From contig JAPDOI010000272.1 of the NCBI GenBank assembly GCA_029168955.1, positions 558,001 to 622,000 on the forward strand: a stretch of DNA of 64,000 nt, written 5' to 3'. Numbering within the stretch: position 1 is the stretch's first letter; each line of letters begins with the position of its first letter. Below, in pieces: positions 53,003 through 64,000 of the stretch. A model generated the notes under the pieces. That model saw nothing but the letters and a program-made list of their open reading frames with translations, made no database searches and had not been told where the DNA came from. The DNA comes from Aplectana chamaeleonis (taxonomy: Eukaryota > Nematoda > Chromadorea > Rhabditida > Cosmocercidae). The position numbers were made by a program, and so were the translations under genes.

Positions 53003-54436
53003 AGCTTGAACAGCTTCAAAGCGTTGCGAAAAAGTGAGGTAACTAAAACATGGTTTTTAAGGTTCTACGGAAAATTTTCAGATTTGGGTGAAAACTTTAC
53101 TCCAATGTGGACAGCGAGCCACATCAGATCCGAGATCAAGGCCGGCACTACCCTCTGCAACTGGCTTTCATGAGGAATCAATTCAAACACCGTCTTATAG
53201 CTTCTTTAAACCCAGCATACTGCCATAACCCAATGCTTGTGAGATTTTTCAACCTGAATTTTCTCAAGTCATCTGAGAAGGCAAACTTCTAAGATCAGCG
53301 CAGTTGCTTTAACTGCGAGCTTCAGTCCATGGGTCCTCTGCACCTGTTCACTCATAGCACATTTTCACTGACTTAAACTCGGCATGTAGCAGCTTGTCTT
53401 GAAGGGTTCCGTATTGATCACATACATTACCGCGAATTCGAGGTCCATGCCGAAAGCGTTTTTGCCATCAGATCTCTGGGCGAAAAACCGGAAATGATGA
53501 GTTTTGTGGGGCGAGCTACTGTGTATAGTGGGCGAGTTGCTGGTTTAGACCTGGACATGCAAAAATCGCCGATCTGTTCGGCCAACCACGGATGATGTCC
53601 GTTCGATTTTCCAGACGCTCCCCAACCGCTGATTTCTCGTTATTCCAGTCTCTTCTCAAAATATTGTCACAGCCTATCAGCAAAGAGATTATCCCTGCCA
53701 GAGACCGCAACAAGTATACCATCCCGGTATGGTTCGTAATGAAAAAGCCTTTCTCAAAGCGGGTTATCGGGGATACCCTGGGCGGTCAAAAGTTGTCCTC
53801 CGGAGAGTGAACCGAAGTCAACTCTCAGTATTGGTCTCGAAGCGCCAACTGCCCCTTGTGTAAAACAAGGTGCCTTTTCAACCGGTTAAAGGCAGCAGAC
53901 AAGCGTAAGAATGGTATCGACTTCATGACGTAAATCGAAGGTTTGAAGCTGGTTGTATGCGAAACTAACGAAACAACCGACGAAAACTGCATGCGAACAC
54001 AGGAATAACTCTTGTTCCTGTTATGGGTAAAAGTGGACGAGTTATACCGGAGCGGTTGAAATAGCGGTTTGGATAGTGAAGCCGATAGCTCCTTCAGCCT
54101 GTACTAGAACGCTCATCTCGTTGGTGCATCGAAAACCAGCGAAAGTGACCGTATTTCAACGATTAATCTGGACGAGTTTGTATTTGAGGGAGGGGTTGTC
54201 GAAGCTCATGGGTGGGGTTGTCGACAATTTTCAACTTTTACCGCTCAAGTCTAGTAGCTTTGACTCGTTTTGGACGCTCCCAACGCCGTGAGCGTTTTAC
54301 TAGGGGCCATAAGGTTCCAAAAACTTAGTTATCTAAACAACTTTTTCGATCGTGTCTGATGCCTTCGATCGCGTGACCAGCACGTTTTTACTCAAAGAAC
54401 AACCTAGCAGTCTTTCGGGATGGCAACCGCAGTCGC
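53003..54436. other. No gene recognised
   Basis: About 1.4 kb with short ORFs only. Another TTAAAGGCAGCA end lies at 53885-53896 (GGTTAAAGGCAGCAGACAAG) without a recognised partner. Confidence 0.4.
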
Positions 54437-54681
54437 CCAGGGGCCGGATTCATCATCGCGTGTCATTGGGTAGGGGTAAAGGCGTCGGCACGTTTGATGA
54501 TTACCTCGTGAGAGCCTATGGTATCCTACCAGAGCAGTGTCTCAGCTGCCCCAGCCTATTAGCTGGGTAGGCCAAGGGCGCTGACAGTTCGCGATCTTCC
54601 GCTTTCGCAGGGTAATCACCAAACGGGTTGACGCCTTCACCTCTACCCAGCACTTCCGCGTTGATGATTCCGGCCCCAGAA
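54437..54681. mobile_element. Inverted-repeat element, arms about 70 bp
   Basis: GGGGCCGGATTCATCATCGC, TGGGTAGGGGTAAAGGCGTC and GATGATTACC on the left are mirrored by GGTAATCACC, GACGCCTTCACCTCTACCCA and GATGATTCCGGCCCC on the right. The loop contains CAGCCTATTAGCTGGG. No ORF. Confidence 0.85.
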
Positions 54682-55094
54682 GGCAATCGGACGCGAGCCG
54701 GGGTCGCTATAGCGACGGAGCCGCCGTAGCATTTTGACTCTCCGTCACTGTCCGGGCGGTGACGTCATAAATGGGAGAAGCCGGTTTCGCTCCAATTGAT
54801 GGTTTGTGTGAGTAGCTCATTCGGCAGGAACGCAATTTGTTGGTGCCAAACAATGCAACAGAGGACCAGCTACACACGGTTCGCTCGGTAGAGTCGTCGC
54901 CATTCAAGTCTCCACTCGAGTAGCGACAAATGTCGGTCGTTTCCACAAACTGTAAAGTTGAGCAAATTGACGGATGACCAGTCCAGAGATATGTACATAG
55001 TTAGTAGCTACTGGGATTCTAAACGCTAACCAACGTTTTCTCTCTGGGCGAGGAACGCTCTCGACCCGAGTAGATAAAGCAAAATCGCTCGAGT
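54682..55094. other. Short intergenic stretch, nothing recognised
   Basis: A GTCGCTATAGCGAC palindrome lies at 54703-54716. Overlapping minus ORFs (54904-55281) run into the MITE and have no domain. Confidence 0.4.
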
Positions 55095-55328
55095 ACATAA
55101 AGTCGGTCCGAATGGGACTGTCCACAGACGCGGTCGGCGTGCGTGCCAATAGCCCTCGCAAAGGCTTTCTTGAATTTGGGAATCTATGATCAGAGATATT
55201 GGACGAATTGTGAATGATATTCCAACCAGCTGTCTGCGGTCGTGGAAAAGATCGTCTAAAACCTGCTTTAGCAACGGTCACTCGACACGCAGGCCGACCG
55301 CATGGACGGAGAGTCTCATTCGGACAGA
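55095..55328. mobile_element. MITE family A, copy 2 (inverse orientation)
   Basis: The ends GTCCGAATGGGACTGTCC and GGAGAGTCTCATTCGGAC are inverted repeats, and the GGTCGGCGTGCG / CGCAGGCCGACC stretches also pair. The reverse complement of the interior matches 29235-29477 (CAGACAGCTGGTTGGAATAT against CAGACAGCTGACTGGATAT). Confidence 0.8.
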
Positions 55329-56048
55329 CTTTACGTAAACGTGTTGCATGTTCACAAATTCACCTGATGACTTGCAACAATGAATGAAGTAAAGTTTATA
55401 TCGGTGTCATTCTAGACTTTAAAATCTGAACGACAAGAGAAATCTTTTTAATTTCTACAACACATGCATTGCTCATAAGATCAAGACACACTTGTGATGT
55501 TGAAGTTGTGATATTCAGGGATTTCCGCCAGCCTTTAAGAAGTTCCCTAGCATTAGAATACATTTCTCATACAAAGCAGTCAATCTAGTGGACGATTCCT
55601 AGAAGTTCTGTCCTCGTTTGAGCGGTTTTTATCCGGCCAAAGAACCGTTCGTCAGAACCGGAACCAATGCTCTAGGTCGAGTGACTAACAGGTTACAGAA
55701 TTCAATGAATGCTGCGCGCGGAACCACCGCACTAGACCTCTTCACTGACTGCGCATCTGCAGGTGCACGATGAAGAATAACCACCAATATTCGCTACAAA
55801 TTGGCTCCTTTAATCTCCAGAAGTGCTAATGCTAAGTGCTAATTGCTTTTTGTCATGAATGTCACCTGTGCACAGCATAAAAAAACCGTGTGAGTCGTTC
55901 TTTTCACTATTAGTTTCTCGAGGCAGACCTGCGCTTTCTGCTGCAAACATGCCCAACCAGGAAACTGCTGAGGGGAATAAGAAAGTCACACTGCTTCCAT
56001 CAAGTACCGAGTCGGCTAGCCTCCATCCCATAGTAAACCCGTACATAC
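55329..56048. other. No gene recognised
   Basis: 720 bp, AT-rich, only short overlapping ORFs. Confidence 0.4.
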
Positions 56049-56156
56049 TCAAAGGCAGCATACACGCTCGTAAACGTGGTTGAGATAACTAGGGAAATGG
56101 AATGGTATGGCTCACATTACGACGCCTGTTGAAGCGTCAAACGCCACCCGCAATGC

Positions 56157-56399
56157 CGCTACACGAATAAGAAGTTGACCCCGCCCTGTATTTCTTCGCG
56201 CCCTGTATTTGCCGTCCTCCTAAAAACAGGGCTGCTGGGTCATTACCACCGTCGATGACGTTTGTGGTTGCTACAGTAAAAACAATAGTAAACCCCATAT
56301 ATCGACGACGGTGGAAATGGCCCAGCACCCCTGTTTTGGTGAACGCAAATACAGGGGCAGAGAAATAAAGGACGGGGCCAACTTCTTGCTCGTATAGCG
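56157..56399. repeat. Inverted repeat with arms of about 100 bp
   Basis: CGCTACACGAATAAGAAGTT, CCCGCCCTGTATTTC and GGGTCATTACCACCGTCG on the left are mirrored by CGACGGTGGAAATGGCCC, GAAATAAAGGACGGGG and AACTTCTTGCTCGTATAGCG on the right. Small loop of about 45 bp. A MITE nested in the putative 4.6-kb element. Confidence 0.88.
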
Positions 56400-56619
56400 T
56401 CATTTTGGATCGTTTTTTGACTCTTCAAAACGCGAAGACATTGTGTTCTGAGCAGGGTAAGGCGTAGCGGTGTGATCTGCCCGTGAAAGGTGCGGCCCCC
56501 CTCCTCCAGCTTTGGATCCGATGCGGACCCCCTCCCACCGAGGTTGGGACTTTAGCTCCTAGTGCAAAACAATTTGAGAGGTCTCTTCCGAATAACGCTT
56601 CCAAACGATTTTCAGCAAA

Positions 56620-57150
56620 AATGGACGCTATAGGTCAAGTCATACCGGCCGTAATCGACCCAAAATGATCGGATCGATTTGGGAATAGGCCGACAGTTTT
56701 CTTTGATGATCCCCTTCACAATAAACACTGCAATAGCCCTACCAAAATAATTATTCGTCCTCTCCTGACGTTGAAGTCCAGACAGCGAGTTTTTGATTTT
56801 TCAGCGCCCCGAATCACACACTCATCGTCAATTGCTTGGCCTCTGGAAGGACTAACCAGGTAGTTTTCTCACTTGTATGTCTGATAAAGCTTCGAGAACT
56901 GATCTAAAGGCCTTTATCGTAAAAATCACACGGTGTGATGAGGTCTGTTTTCAAGGCTCAAATCACACCGTCACATATACAGCCGTCACACCGGCCGTAA
57001 TCGGCTCAAAATGGTCGGATCGACCTGAGACTCGGCCGACAGCTTTTTTTGATGGTCCTATTCAAAATGAACACTGCAACAGCCCGACCCAGAAAAATTA
57101 TTTTTTCGACCTTTCCTGACGTCCAAGTCCCGAAAGCCGTTTTCCGATAT
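56620..57150 (+). repeat. Tandem-type duplication, units about 345 bp apart
   Basis: CACCGGCCGTAATCGGCTCA at about 56988 matches TACCGGCCGTAATCGACCCA at about 56643. The similarity continues through AATGRTCGGATCGA, GGCCGACAG, AAYACTGCAAYAGCC and TCCTGACGT. The units carry different indels, so the duplication is old. Confidence 0.75.
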
Positions 57151-57901
57151 CTGGTCAGTGTCTCGGAGTTGGCTGAAATCTTGACTTGGGGTGTAATCCA
57201 GGGCGCTGAAGACGAATCCGACGTCCGTCTCACAATATTCGACCTGCTACCTCAGTTACACGATGGTTTGGGAAAGACGTAATTCATGCGATGATTTTAC
57301 TGTTCGATTCAATGGCGTGTATCTTTTCGCCATACCTTTTTAACTTACTACGCACAACAAAGTGGTGAAATGGGCCCCTGAAGTAGAGCCTAATCTCGAG
57401 TAAGCAGGCAATTGAAGGGCTTCGAAGGATTCATGCAAAGCCTGTGAGGAGTTTCAACAACCACGTTCTGAGTTGATGTCTCGGCCATCAGAAACCCGGA
57501 AAAATCTCGATATTCTGGATTATTTGTCGGTCAACATATTGCGATCACTCAGAGAACTACCACGTTGGCGAATAAGGAAAGCGCTTCGGTTAGCGACCAG
57601 GTTACAAAACTGTGTGGAATGTTTCGGATTGAGAATGCGGTCCTGCGTTTCGAATCGAGATTGCAACGCGTTGATGTTGCAGGCCCTAAATCATCCAATG
57701 CTTCGATTGAGACAATAGTGTAAGAGACAACACTAGGAAGACAACACTCTCTATAGGGGTCTGCAGAGTTCCAGCGACCGGCGTCCGGTCGCCGAGCGTC
57801 AGACTGGGGGCGTAGGCTGATCTTGTCGCCGTGACGGATGAAGGGGGATACCAGAGTTCACCGGCGTCGATTATGGTGTCGGTGGTTATTGCGGGCGTGG
57901 T

Positions 57902-58237
57902 GTGGTGGCTGACGCCCTTGTGGAATTGATGACTTACGCCGGAATAATACTTCCCGCGACCAGCGACAGCGACAGTGCAAATCAGGCATATCGATTTTCG
58001 GTCGATATGGATGCTAAACGTTACGTCGCGGCGCTCGTCGCTGGAAATCTGATCCCTGCCTTACACGACGTTATGTTTTCGCAATTCCTAGGTGAGCAAA
58101 AATTCAAAATGAATGCGAGTTTTTTCCCCCGCTTAGAGAGATTAGGCCGAAATCCTCGATTGGTGCCTCAACTGAGCTTGGATCAATTAAGGAAGAAGTA
58201 TGCACTGAAAGGACGGAAACAGAGTAGAAAAAATTGA
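57902..58237 (+). CDS. Uncharacterised ORF, 111 codons
   Basis: The frame has protein-like composition: a hydrophobic start (ALVELMTYAGIILPA), a middle with YVAALVAGNLIPALHDVMF, and a very basic end (LRKKYALKGRKQSRKN). A shorter open frame of 81 codons lies upstream at 57473-57718. No family recognised. It could be an exon or part of the enclosing element. Confidence 0.25.
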   Translation: MVADALVELMTYAGIILPATSDSDSANQAYRFSVDMDAKRYVAALVAGNLIPALHDVMFSQFLGEQKFKMNASFFPRLERLGRNPRLVPQLSLDQLRKKYALKGRKQSRKN

Positions 58238-60440
58238 AAAGTAAGCGTTTGTGTGAAATTGTGGACGGCTAACTGTTGTCTTGTCCGCAATTGAGCAACG
58301 CACACGTCGGAATTGACGCAGGGCTTTTACTAGTCGCCGACGACAAAAATGTTTTCCAACATTATTGACGCGGCGTCGGTTGCCGCTCGCTGGGGCCGTA
58401 GCGGCGTCAGAACACTCTGTGATCCCCCCTCGTCGCCCTTCACGCCGCGTCAGTCGCCCCCATCGCCATAAGTGATCGATATTGCATCACCCAGCATTGT
58501 TCGTCGCTGCGAGCAACGCCGCAACTTGAACCCTGTAGACCCCTTATTACTACAAACTTTCCTTCAGCAAGCTTTGCGACAGTCGTCAGACCTCGACGAT
58601 TGGCATACTAGATCTATTAGATCAGGGTCAGGTCAGAATCGATCCCAGTAGAACGAAAAAAGCGACATACTCGCTCTTAATTTTGGAAATTGCCTAGAAT
58701 ACAAAACCAACAGAGCACGGCAAGGTACAGAGAGGCCCTGCTCCTACGGCGACAGCCAAGGGAGGGTGAAAACTGTCTTCGACACAGCTCACTTTGACTA
58801 TGACAAGGTGTCATGTCTTAGAAAAAACTATCTACAGATTTTTGAACGTGCAGAAATGAGCTGAGATTACTTCGCCAGGCGATGAGACGACACCACTACA
58901 ACCCTACAGAGCACAACAAAACCTTGCGTGTTTTCTAGGCTATGAGAAGGAAGGCTTGAAGCGAGCCACCGGGGCTGCAATAACATCTACTGCCATAGCC
59001 TACACTACATCTAAAAAGGCATTTATTTTTGCCAAAGAATTTCCACTCGTAGTTGAACGATGAGGACAGGAACAGTTGCTTGTGGAGCTCATTACGAAGC
59101 GAGAAGAGCATACAGGTGTGACTAAGCAGTTCGCTGTTAACATGAAGCATGATCTGTTGAAGTAAGTCATCGACGAAAACCTCGCAATCTCACCTCTAGC
59201 AGATGATCACACAGGAAACGGATTAAAATAGATAGTCTTTTTACTGAGAACTGCATCTCCTGTCAATCGTTCATTAACTATTGTGGAAGTTCAGAATAAG
59301 TTCGCACGTGGCACCTTGCATGTCTCACGGGAACGCTTCATTAAATTCCTAGACACATCAATCTGGCCTCTCGATGAGTATTTCAACATTCTTCATTAAA
59401 CGTATTATTTCTCTTTCTTGGAACGGTTCATGTGAGGCTTCCGTTATGACCGGCAGGACGCAAGGTATCTACGGATTCTTGAAAGAACATGTAACCAGCA
59501 ACGACATTTCGGGTCCCGCGAGGAATGATCTGCTGTTGTCTGCGAAGCTCACAAATTGACCTTTGTAATCACGACGCAGGAAGATATGCAATGAACCTCA
59601 CCCAAACTTGTTATGAAGGAGTACTTCCTATTCGGTTCACCAACCAGGATTAATGGGAGATCTACCTAACGATCTGTAGCAGAGGAAATTAATTTCGGGT
59701 TCCTTCAAATGACGATGCTCCACCGTGTCTGAGTTTTTAGTCATGAGCACACAACATTCTCGCCAGTTACCTGGTGCTGCTTGTAAGCCTCAGACGGCTG
59801 AAACAGAACTTAGATGTCACACCGCAGGGCGAAAGCAAGAAAATGTCACATAAAGGGTAATAAATGACGCCAATACATCTATTATTGTGGAACACGTGAA
59901 CGCCGGCCTCCACCACTTCGCTACATTTTTTGAAACTCTTCCGAACGGAGCCTTTCAGTAGATTTCACACTGAATTTCGAGGTCTGAAAAAGAAGTGCAG
60001 CACCGAGTAAATCTTCTGCAAACGTTTTGTTGGATTTTATTGATAGCATAGAGAGCCCCATCGTCACAACTCACTTCGAAATTGACGGAAAGAATTTTCA
60101 GAGTTTTCATGTCTCTCTTAGTGAGGTGAATACAATGGTATGTTGAAAGTCTTCCTGACTCCGGTGTTTCATCGTAATACTTGTATTTCTTTCTGTGGTT
60201 TCCAATGATCACAGGTCGAAACGGGTCACATTTCTCTTATGGTAACCGTCTGATCAGTTCGCAATGAGGGGTTTTAATGTGGAAATATACAATTCTTGAT
60301 TTATTTCGGGTATTAACTTAGTTATTTCGCATCACTATTGTATGGTACTCGTTGAAAGCTCTTCAAAAATGGCATCGAAATTGAATTTGTAGGACTCTGA
60401 AACAAGTTATGGCTATGAGGCGCTTTGTGCGCGCGAAATG
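58238..60440. other. No gene recognised
   Basis: About 2.2 kb with only short ORFs on both strands. 58340-58450 is relatively rich in GCGGCGTC words. Confidence 0.4.
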
Positions 60441-60474
60441 GCCCCAAATCGCCGTTTTTGCGAAAAAAAATCTG

Positions 60475-60575
60475 CGGTACGGCAGCAGGGAAATTTTTGG
60501 CATGATGACGGCCCGGGGGCCTCCGGCCCCACCCCCTACCCGGCGTCTAAGGCTGCGCCCCCCCCCCTCTGTGAT
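60475..60575. repeat. GC-rich island near the element's right end
   Basis: GGCCCGGGGGCCTCCGGCCC at about 60511-60530 is partly self-complementary, followed by C-runs. Its reverse complement resembles in style, but not clearly in sequence, the G-rich stretch at 8190-8215. Confidence 0.4.
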
Positions 60576-60762
60576 CGTAACACCGTACGCCTGAGCCTGG
60601 CTCTGAGTCATAATATTCTATTTCCGTAGTTCAATCACGTTTACAAGCGTGTATGCTGCCTTCAAATTGCCTTATATAGCAATCAAGCAAGAAATGCCAG
60701 AGGCTTCCCTGCGAGCTGATGGTACAGTCTGGAAAATACTCTACTACGAAGCAACCTTTTCT

Positions 60763-61224
60763 TTAAAGGCACAGTCCAACCTCAGAGGTAATTTTTGATA
60801 TTATGGTCCGGTCTTCGCCAATAGCAACCCTGCCAAGCGAGAAATCTCAATTCGCTCAAATAAGCGAGAAAAAGCTAATAAAAAGTCGGCCACGCTCCCT
60901 TGAAAGAAAAAATGGGTAACGCTCACCGCCAGGTTTCCCACCTCAATAGGGAAGAGACGCGCGAATGATTTCATTCAAAATCTATGTTCTTCGATTTGTT
61001 TTCGGTGTGGCTTTATATTGTGGCCTGCTACAGAACGATGGCTGCGAGTAACGAGAAAATACAGGCTCGAGACAACTCGTCCGAGATCTTCTAACCGTTC
61101 AGTAACTCCGTTCGTACTAAGTTCTGAGCGATTCTGGTGAAACCATTGTGATCAGCGTGAAATTTTCCCCAAGACAGGCACAAAAACAAAAAAAATTGAT
61201 TTTGAGGTTGGACTGTGGCTTTAA
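60763..61224. mobile_element. TTAA-type MITE (CACAGTCCAACC family), copy 2
   Basis: It starts TTAAAGGCACAGTCCAACCT and ends GAGGTTGGACTGTGGCTTTAA-like sequence. It is a full-length relative of 50353-50826 in the same orientation. No ORF. Confidence 0.9.
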
Positions 61225-61497
61225 TTCGCAGAGCGAATCTGTGCGGCCAATGTTCCATTGCTGGCCATAATGGCTCTATCCGCAAGTTTTCAACAAACCT
61301 AAGAGCTTATACTTCTTGCAGACCATTGAACGCCGTCGACGTATATGTATTGCCCGTGCCAGTAAATTAGAAAACCGCACTCAGCAATTGCCCCCTCCCC
61401 AAATCATTCAATCGATAGCCATCATTCCTTCGTTTCCCCAAGTGTCACTTTACGTGCCTAACGGTGTTCTACCTGCCTAGCAGCGTCGTGGCTTCCT

Positions 61498-61693
61498 GGG
61501 CCCGTATGCAGGAACGGCTTACTCGCGAGGTAAGTATAAAGGTCACTCGGAATCTCTGTATTTCCTGTGCTCTATGCGTCTGTCCCGCTTCTCCGTGGAG
61601 AAGCGAGACAGACGCATAGAGCACAGGAAATGCAGAGATTCTGAGTAATATTTACCCTTACCTCGCGGGTAAGTCGTTCATGCATACGGCCCC
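61498..61693. repeat. Almost perfect hairpin with no loop, arms about 98 bp
   Basis: GGGCCCGTATGCAGGAACGG at the left mirrors CGTTCATGCATACGGCCC at the right. The centre TCTATGCGTCTGTCCCGCTT CTCC is directly followed by its complement (GGAGAAGCGAGACAGACGCA). A pre-miRNA-like or MITE hairpin; length favours a MITE. Confidence 0.92.
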
Positions 61694-61701
61694 TGATTTA
61701 A

Positions 61702-61959
61702 TTACCCGGGCCGTAGTTTTTCCAACCCATCAGCTCTTGTGCTTGCTCGCAGAGCTCTTGATCGATAATGTCGATCGGTAATCTTTTCGTTTCCTTCCGC
61801 CCCTCGTTCAGTATTGAAAGTTTTCCAATTTTTCTCCTTAATTACCCTAATATCCTTGCTCCCCTTCTCATCTTTTTTTAATAACCCCAGATCCGGTCTC
61901 AATCCGTTTTTTTTCGTTTCCAAGAAAAGATCAAATTCTCGGCGTAGCGTTCGCTCCAT
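61702..61959 (-). CDS. Uncharacterised minus-strand ORF, 85 codons
   Basis: The frame is lysine/glutamate-rich (LFLETKKNG, LLKKDEKGSKDIRVIKEK) and has no recognised domain. The T-rich plus strand makes lysine-rich minus frames likely by chance, so support is weak. Confidence 0.2.
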   Translation of the reverse strand: MERTLRREFDLFLETKKNGLRPDLGLLKKDEKGSKDIRVIKEKNWKTFNTERGAEGNEKITDRHYRSRALRASTRADGLEKLRPG

Positions 61960-62844
61960 GATTGTACAGTCGGCAGCGTCGGTTGTGGTTCCCTGCTATC
62001 ACTGCTCAATACGTTGACGCGAACTCGGTGTACACGGAATAGGTGAGATGCTTTGTGTTTGCTCCAACGTATTGAGTGTCGACAGAAAGGAAGCACGGTC
62101 CACACTGTGATCCGTGTCAACTGGAATTACTACAGTGGTCAGAGAGAACTCTGAATAAATTTAGTGCGAGTGGGGAGTCTTTTTAGGGCTGAACACGGCT
62201 GTGGAGTTTGTTTTGATTTTTTTGGAAGAGTAGGTTACGATATTCGTACCGTAGAAGGTCAACGTTTTGGATTTGATTAAAACTTTGCCAAGGGATGTTT
62301 TTTTAGGTGCTGGTCACGAATCCGATAAGATTTTTTCAATTATGGAATCACTACAGTAACGCTTACGGCAGCTTCAATGTCCACCAAGTTTGCGCCAACA
62401 CACGATAAGGAACGCAAAGTATCAGCTGACAGTAGTCCTCCGAAAATCGGAGAGCAGACAACAGATTTGTGATCGGCATCCCACAATACCTAACGTCACC
62501 TCAGGCAAGTTTCAAATCAACACTGAGACACTGACCGAACCAACGTTTACCTGAACTAATCCTTCGAAAACTGAAGAACAACCTCATATGCGTGTTCAGC
62601 ACCCCGAATAAAACCCCTGGGCGATGTTCGGGCGAACATTTTCTGTTGAACTCAGGACTAATAGTTAAAGTTAGTGAAGTAAAAGTGGATTTGTGCCTAA
62701 AGATTTTCTTCACTGCTAATGTAAAGTACTCATTCACATCATTTCAGAATATTGTTCCCAGAGAATGGTCCCTAGTAAGCAGCGGCTCCCCAGGTGCACT
62801 CCTCAGCTGGGTAAGATAAGACTACATATGGTTTCCGTTTTCAT

Positions 62845-62967
62845 TTTAGTCTGACGCATGGGCTAGGCGGCTGGCCGTGCGGGGTTGGCGGCCTCAATGG
62901 AGAATGGGGTTTCGATTCGCGCGGGGTGATCTACCGTCGCAGCCCCGTACATTCATCAGACTAAAAT
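62845..62967. repeat. Inverted-repeat element with ATTTTAGTCTGA ends
   Basis: ATTTTAGTCTGACGCATG at the left mirrors CATTCATCAGACTAAAAT at the right; the interior is GC-richer (GGCTAGGCGGCTGGCC). Likely a small MITE. Confidence 0.8.
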
Positions 62968-64000
62968 GATTGCGCGAACTCTATGTACGTTGTGAACTTG
63001 TTTGTTGACAGCCAGCTATATTCTCCACTTCCTCTCCTATCCATCTTCCCAGATAAACTGCTCATCCTGCAGGAACCCTCCAATAGATATTTCCGTCCAC
63101 CTGCATCAATCACTAGCCACTTGTTCAGCGGAAATCGGACACTACACAACTTTATTAATTGGCGGCTAGAACCCATTGCAACGGCTTCAATGTAATCTTC
63201 TCGTTGCTACCATTTTTCCCCACCTCAACTCGGTTTAGCATCTGAAATCATTATACATCTTTGAGTAGTCTCGAAAGCTGTTTTGACTTTAATATTTTGA
63301 TGTTTGGTTTGAAAATGTATTTCTCACATCCGTACCAGACGTCTCTGCGAGTAATGAGTTTCCGGGTGACGACAGTATTTCCAATTTCTAACTTAATATC
63401 AAAACTACTAACGAATACAAGTCTGATCAAGTCTATAAGGGACATTCATCAAAAGAAATATTCCGGAAGTCTTCGAAATGCAATTTGGCCACATGGGTGC
63501 CGGCACACTAGCGCCAAACTAATAGTGTGAACAGTGAATATGAAATCTGTATAGGTGAATGGTGGAGATCATATTCGATAATTGGGTAATACTCAGAGTA
63601 CACAGCGGAATTTATATACCAGCTTCCGCATTATTGTGCCAAACCGCACTTTATTAGTTAGATTAAGAAAAACTTAACGAGAGCCGATGATGTTACCGTA
63701 CCACATTGGAATACCTCATAATTCAGCACAACAAATCAGCCTATTGTCAGAAGTGAAACCTCACATAGGTGGGCCTACAAAGACGGAGAAAAGGTGGTTG
63801 GTAGTCAGCCTTTTCCCTCGCAGTTACTTCTGGCGCAGCTGTCACAGAACGCGTTTGACCTCCCGAGGAAGGCCCCGCGCGGGCACGGCGCTAATACTGC
63901 CTTTGAAGCATACGTTTTTGCTAGCAGAAGACCACATCCCTTCTCCATCGTCGCCCGCAAAAAGATCCTACTAGGGTTTTCTTCAGATTTCCTGTGAGGT
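62968..64000. other. No gene recognised to the window end
   Basis: Open frames at 62983-63195, 63261-63530 and 63687-63974 (plus strand) overlap other frames and show no domain. No splice-linked structure could be supported. Confidence 0.4.

Larger units (their letters stand above)
56049..60664. mobile_element. Putative 4.6-kb element with TTAAAGGCA-type ends
   Basis: The left end AAAGGCAGCATACACGCTCG followed by TAAACGTGGTTGA is mirrored on the right by TCAATCACGTTTACAAGCG then TGTATGCTGCCTTCAA, with similarity for about 55-65 bp. Terminal TTAA is TCAA on both sides. The ends are the family of 36256-36915. Inside are a nested palindrome, a tandem duplication and a few ORFs, but no transposase I can recognise. 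It could be one long element or two solo ends by chance. Confidence 0.5.

Noticed and set aside
62855..62945. tRNA gene, because of a GGGTTTCGATTCGC box B-like word
   Set aside because: The flanking bases do not form T, anticodon or acceptor stems, and the segment is the interior of a small inverted-repeat element.
63687..63974. 95-codon ORF near the window end
   Set aside because: A second frame overlaps it over most of its length, and no domain or exon signal supports it.

Overview
The window looks like nuclear DNA of a nematode, most probably a strongylid (hookworm-like) worm. This is inference from its content: a BEL/Pao retrotransposon, an RTE-type LINE, Tc3-like, Tc1-like, mariner and Tc5/DDE_1-type transposon remnants, spliceosomal introns of 51-54 bp, and dense small inverted-repeat elements. 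I see no convincing intact single-copy host gene, no rRNA or tRNA gene, and no prokaryotic operon. It is best read as a transposon graveyard next to a satellite array.

Layout. 1-7424 is a 42-bp satellite array of about 176 units with higher-order blocks; because 42 is a multiple of 3, four of the six frames lack stops, which explains the long repetitive ORFs. 7425-11640 holds array-edge debris, foldback elements, and the first copy of a 560-bp dispersed repeat carrying a two-exon minus-strand gene fragment. 11792-about 19600 is a decayed BEL/Pao element (gag, zinc knuckles, protease, RT, RNase H, integrase) split by a 5'-truncated LINE near 18066-19278. 20703-22869 is a second, broken gag-like ORF with zinc knuckles and no recognisable pol. 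23633-24193 is the second copy of the 560-bp repeat, ending where a dead Tc3-like transposon begins. 25861-28950 is an RTE LINE on the minus strand with one nonsense codon and one frameshift.

From 29 kb to the end, most sequence is non-autonomous elements with little coding potential. The clearest theme is a group of elements whose ends read TTAAAGGCA, with at least four different internal sequence families. In two places (36912-36915 and 50353-50356) two different elements share one TTAA. Other notable structures are a mariner derivative with two 3' ends facing outward (40451-42419) that contains a foldback element that itself contains another, a Tc1-like element with doubled terminal sites (45560-46851) lying between two inverted duplicated segments, and a 4.6-kb segment bounded by inverted TTAAAGGCA-type ends (56049-60664).

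No genes here appear to work together as a pathway. The functional story is transposition: autonomous families (BEL/Pao, RTE, CR1/jockey-like LINE, Tc3, Tc1, mariner, Tc5-like), all now broken, and many short derivatives that would depend on transposases encoded elsewhere. All family assignments are from recognising motifs by eye; no database search was possible.
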